Assembly (NCBI GenBank): GCA_900553335.1
Contig: USCU01000094.1
Span: 1 to 5,307, forward strand
Reading direction: 5' to 3'
Origin: an uncultured Ruminococcus sp.
GTDB taxonomy: Bacteria > Bacillota > Clostridia > Oscillospirales > Ruminococcaceae
DNA length: 5,307 bases
In this document: positions 4,833 through 5,307 of the stretch, one piece after another
How positions within the stretch are numbered: the stretch's first letter is position 1
How the letters are laid out: each line of letters begins with the position of its first letter
Made by a program: the position numbers and the translations under genes
Notes under the pieces: model-generated
The model's input: the letters and a program-made list of their open reading frames with translations, nothing else
Told to the model about the DNA's origin: nothing
The model's database searches: none

Positions 4833-5051
4833 CTACCATTCTTTTTTCTTGCTGTTTGTGAGTCCTGCGATATAGTCAATGCTCACATCGTAAAGCTTTG
4901 CTATCTGCACAATAAAGTCAAAATCAATTTTGCTTTTCCCTTGTTCGTATCTTTCGTATTTAGATTTATGAATCTTAAGCATATCACATACATCATCTTG
5001 CGTTAATTCTTTATCTTCCCGTAAATCTCTTATTCTTTGATAGTATGACAT
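4833..5051 (-). CDS. XRE-family transcriptional repressor, single helix-turn-helix
   Basis: The 72-residue protein is a compact HTH_3 domain: Arg-Ile-Arg-Asp-Leu-Arg-Glu-Asp-Lys-Glu-Leu-Thr-Gln-Asp-Asp-Val-Cys-Asp-Met-Leu (6-25), then Tyr-Glu-Arg-Tyr-Glu-Gln-Gly-Lys and the closing Ala-Lys-Leu-Tyr-Asp-Val-Ser-Ile-Asp-Tyr-Ile-Ala-Gly-Leu-Thr, the usual phage-repressor-like fold. The start ATG has GAGGTGAT at 5062-5055, at good distance. The gene is divergent from the ribbon-helix-helix gene, and two copies of an operator-like dyad lie over that gene's promoter, so this protein is the natural candidate to bind them. A TATAAT for its own transcription is present at 5074-5069, but its -35 is poor and the leader would be very short. 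Confidence 0.9.
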   Translation of the reverse strand: MSYYQRIRDLREDKELTQDDVCDMLKIHKSKYERYEQGKSKIDFDFIVQIAKLYDVSIDYIAGLTNSKKKEW

Positions 5052-5095
5052 TATATCACCTCATACTTATTATATAGTTTTTTTCGAGAAATGTA

Positions 5096-5124
5096 TTGAC
5101 AATACCTAAAAATAGGTATATTAT
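5096..5124 (+). promoter_or_regulatory. SigmaA-type promoter of the ribbon-helix-helix gene
   Basis: TTGACA (5096-5101) is followed after 17 bp by TATTAT (5119-5124). Transcription would start near 5131. The spacer is occupied by one operator-like dyad and the start region by the other, so repressor binding would block polymerase. Confidence 0.8.
5102..5119. promoter_or_regulatory. Operator-like dyad O1 in the promoter spacer
   Basis: ATACCTA (5102-5108) and TAGGTAT (5113-5119) are perfect 7-bp arms around AAAA. The core CCTAAAAATAGG differs by one base from the second site. It fills the space between the -35 and -10 boxes. The likely ligand is the divergent XRE protein. Confidence 0.75.
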
Positions 5125-5132
5125 ATGTTTGC

Positions 5133-5146
5133 GCCTATAAATAGGC
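5133..5146. promoter_or_regulatory. Operator-like dyad O2 at the transcription start
   Basis: GCCTA (5133-5137) and TAGGC (5142-5146) are perfect 5-bp arms around TAAA. The core CCTATAAATAGG matches O1 at 11 of 12 positions. The centres of O1 and O2 are 29 bp apart, which would suit two separately bound dimers. Confidence 0.72.
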
Positions 5147-5186
5147 TGATTAAAGAGGCATTTCTATGACAAGGAGAATACATAAA

Positions 5187-5307
5187 ATGTTAAAAATTCA
5201 AAAAAGACCTGAATCTGTCAGCAAGACGTTAAGATTGCCGATAAACGTGGTGAAAAAGCTTGATAGGATAGCGTGTATAAATAATCTGTCGCTAAACCAA
5301 ATTGTAA
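5187..5307 (+). CDS. Ribbon-helix-helix (Arc/CopG-like) protein, cut by window end
   Basis: Forty residues are visible. Ser-Lys-Thr-Leu-Arg-Leu-Pro (about 12-18) looks like the DNA-contacting beta strand, followed by a helix Val-Val-Lys-Lys-Leu-Asp-Arg-Ile-Ala and Asn-Asn-Leu-Ser-Leu-Asn-Gln-Ile-Val starting the second helix, the usual pattern of Arc/CopG-type proteins. The start is either ATG 5187, with AAGGAG ten bases upstream, or the in-frame ATG 5166, with AAAGAGG seven bases upstream, adding seven residues; I prefer 5187 because homologous small proteins commonly begin a few residues before such a Lys-Arg-Pro-Glu segment. It is controlled by the divergent promoter and twin dyads. In such positions these proteins act as transcription factors in phages, plasmids and integrative elements; its partner genes lie outside the window. 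Confidence 0.75.
   Translation, partial: MLKIQKRPESVSKTLRLPINVVKKLDRIACINNLSLNQIV

Noticed and set aside
4818..5006. Rightward 62-residue reading frame
   Set aside because: It lies antisense to the XRE gene at 4833-5051, starts inside a terminator stem and has no ribosome binding site.
5120..5148. Leftward promoter using TATAAT at 5125-5120 for the XRE gene
   Set aside because: The box exists by overlap with the rightward -10 region, but the -35 position reads CAGCCT, far from consensus.
1..5307. CRISPR arrays, tRNA or rRNA genes, riboswitches, transposase genes
   Set aside because: I looked for regularly spaced repeats, cloverleaf ends, rRNA-like conserved stretches and transposase motifs and saw none.

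Overview
The window looks like chromosomal DNA of an anaerobic, low-GC Gram-positive bacterium, probably a gut Clostridia of the Ruminococcus/Oscillospiraceae kind. The reasons are an oxygen-sensitive class III ribonucleotide reductase, strong AGGAGG-type ribosome binding sites, near-consensus TTGACA/TATAAT promoters, AT-rich spacers and short interspersed repeats. The lineage is inferred from style and was not tested by any search.

Region 1 (1 to about 395) does not match the rest. It is GC-richer (about 51% by hand count over 1-360, against roughly 40% in sampled nrdD lines). It holds a leftward membrane-protein gene that has lost its N-terminus. At about 380-398 it runs abruptly into the middle of the ATP-cone of nrdD, so two genes are broken at one point: a recombination breakpoint or an assembly chimera.

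Region 2 (393-3380) is a rightward nucleotide-metabolism operon: nrdD (5'-truncated), nrdG (radical-SAM activase) and dut (dUTPase), each separated by 20-25 bp. It makes deoxynucleotides without oxygen and keeps dUTP out of DNA.

Region 3 (3380-3803) has no gene of ordinary size but is densely organised. It reads as a type I toxin-antitoxin cassette. A consensus promoter, with a perfect 11-bp palindrome arranged around its -10 box, drives a 30-residue membrane peptide whose ribosome binding site lies in a hairpin. An opposing consensus promoter drives a short antisense RNA, and both transcripts meet at one bidirectional terminator. The antisense RNA carries a near copy of the toxin leader, including its anti-Shine-Dalgarno arm. 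Nearly identical 20-bp direct repeats flank the cassette. This is the most interesting part of the window.

Region 4 (3852-4828) is a two-gene unit under a perfect-consensus promoter: a four-helix membrane protein of the DUF2975 type and a YozG-like XRE regulator, ending at a strong terminator.

Region 5 (4833-5307) is a divergent regulatory switch. A leftward XRE-family repressor and a rightward ribbon-helix-helix protein (cut by the window end) share an intergenic region carrying two copies of a CCTA-N4-TAGG operator over the rightward promoter. It resembles the control region of a prophage, integrative element or plasmid-type module that would continue past the window.
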